From contig CAZMVD010000011.1 of assembly GCA_964569425.1 (NCBI GenBank), forward strand, positions 1-61,832: a DNA stretch of 61,832 bases, read 5' to 3'. The notes below the pieces were generated by a model. It did no database searches and was not told the origin of the DNA. It saw nothing but the letters and a program-made list of their open reading frames with translations. This DNA comes from JACQXM01 sp964569425 (GTDB lineage: Bacteria; Planctomycetota; Phycisphaerae; UBA1845). Positions within the stretch are counted from its first letter, which is position 1. Every line of letters starts with the position of its first letter. The position numbers and the translations under genes were made by a program. Of this stretch, positions 61,358 through 61,832 are shown in pieces.

Positions 61358-61490
61358 GGTGGATTGCCAATTGCCAATTGCCGATTGTCGATTGCCGATT
61401 GCCGTGTATTGATCGTCATCGAGGCGCTTATCGCTGGCCGGACGGCCAGATACGCCAGGCCAATTGGCATTTGACAATTGGCAATTCTCA
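61358..61490. repeat. Inverted pair of CAATTGC-type arrays
   Basis: Forward array 61361-61403 (GATTGCCAATTGCCAATTGC then CGATTGTCGATTGCCGATTG) faces 61459-61490 (CCAATTGGCATTTGACAATT then GGCAATTC), which on the other strand reads GAATTGCCAATTGTCAAATG. A perfect small hairpin CTGGCC-GGAC-GGCCAG (61434-61449) lies between. The gap separates the gpT gene from the preceding virion gene. Confidence 0.75.
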
Positions 61491-61533
61491 CAAATCAAAA
61501 AAGAAACTCCGCGACGACAAAGCCCCGGCACTC

Positions 61534-61832
61534 TCACACATAATCAACTTCAACAAGGAACGGCCCCGGGTCGGCGGTGGTGCCGTTGGTGACCGCGAGC
61601 GTGAGCACGTCTCCAACCGCCACGCGCCCGTTCGCGATCGCACCCAGGCTGTCGGCGGCGTTGGCCCCCGGGAAAGTGGCGGTGGCGTTGTAGGTCTTCG
61701 TCGCCACCGTGCCGCCGGCGTGCGCCAGGGCGATGACACAGGTGTTGCTGTTGTCGATGCCCGCCGCCGCGCTCGCCTGATTGACCACCCGCGCGCCCAC
61801 AATCCAGCCCTCCGCCGCGAAGGCGTGCACGG
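61534..61832 (-). CDS. Virion-module protein, 5' end cut by window edge
   Basis: At least 98 residues; the frame is open to the window edge, so the true start probably lies beyond it. Visible part: VGARVVNQASAAAGIDNSNT CVIALAHAGG, TATFPGANAADSLGAIANGR, VAVGDVLTLAVTNGTTADPG PFLVEVDYV, a beta-rich sequence. Position just upstream of the major head gene is where head decoration or scaffold/protease genes usually lie. A decoration or structural role is inferred only. Confidence 0.5.
   Translation of the reverse strand, partial: VHAFAAEGWIVGARVVNQASAAAGIDNSNTCVIALAHAGGTVATKTYNATATFPGANAADSLGAIANGRVAVGDVLTLAVTNGTTADPGPFLVEVDYV

Noticed and set aside
55544..61490. CRISPR array suggested by regularly repeated short units
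   Set aside because: Units are ~7 bp, contiguous and degenerate, without unique spacers of constant length, and no cas gene is near.

Overview
This 61.8 kb, GC-rich window looks like a chromosomal segment of a planctomycete-type bacterium. The evidence is indirect: PEP-CTERM sorting signals, many secreted lipoproteins, Cys-rich and calcium-repeat surface proteins, small membrane proteins ending in a CRKCGYxLRGL-type zinc ribbon, and few compact operons. No rRNA or tRNA gene and no CRISPR array was recognised. All family names are judged by eye from motifs, with no database search.

Layout. 0.3-6 kb: a GT-C-like membrane protein, a secreted calcium-repeat protein, a secreted helical-repeat protein and a zinc-ribbon membrane protein. 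6-16.3 kb: an anion permease, a lipoprotein with a caspase/CHAT-like His/Cys pair, a YbgC-type thioesterase, an M28 peptidase with PDZ domain, a secreted coiled-coil protein, the PriA helicase and a RIO-like kinase. 16.4-18.7 kb: two tandem PEP-CTERM genes, the second carrying two PEP-CTERM modules in one frame and running through a palindromic repeat. 18.7-26 kb (minus strand): a CusCBA-like metal efflux operon (small Cys/His protein, outer-membrane factor, adaptor, RND pump, lipoprotein). 27.1-29.8 kb: a polyamine operon made of pyruvoyl arginine decarboxylase, a deoxyhypusine-synthase-like enzyme and agmatinase. 29.8-36.8 kb: aroA, two structural or unknown proteins, a REC-HTH regulator and mutM. 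37-43.2 kb: three consecutive peptide transporters (POT, OPT, POT). 43.4-44.2 kb: a HigBA-like toxin-antitoxin pair behind a near-consensus promoter. 44.2-48.7 kb: a NapH-like polyferredoxin fused to TPRs and a PPDK-like ATP-grasp protein. 48.9-55.5 kb: a coupled pair of zinc-ribbon membrane proteins, secreted proteins, a LolA-like protein, mobA and a 55-aa lipoprotein.

55.9-61.8 kb (minus strand) is a Mu-like virion module: gpT major head protein, gp36 (DUF1320), tail-completion-like and unknown proteins, a fibre-like protein and a LamG-like protein. It reads right to left and continues past the window edge. No tail sheath, tape measure, lysis, integrase or transposase gene is visible before the cluster ends next to housekeeping genes, so it may be a remnant, a domesticated particle or part of a prophage extending rightwards.

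The most unusual feature is non-coding. Several families of degenerate heptamer-like tandem repeats (GAATGGC, GGATTGC, GACGTTTT, GGCGAGA, CAATTGC types) fill intergenic gaps. In four gaps in or beside the virion module, a forward array at one side faces an inverted array at the other, so the gap can fold on itself. A fifth gap holds a clean 248-bp MITE-like element with terminal inverted repeats and an 8-bp target duplication that copies the downstream gene's ribosome-binding site.
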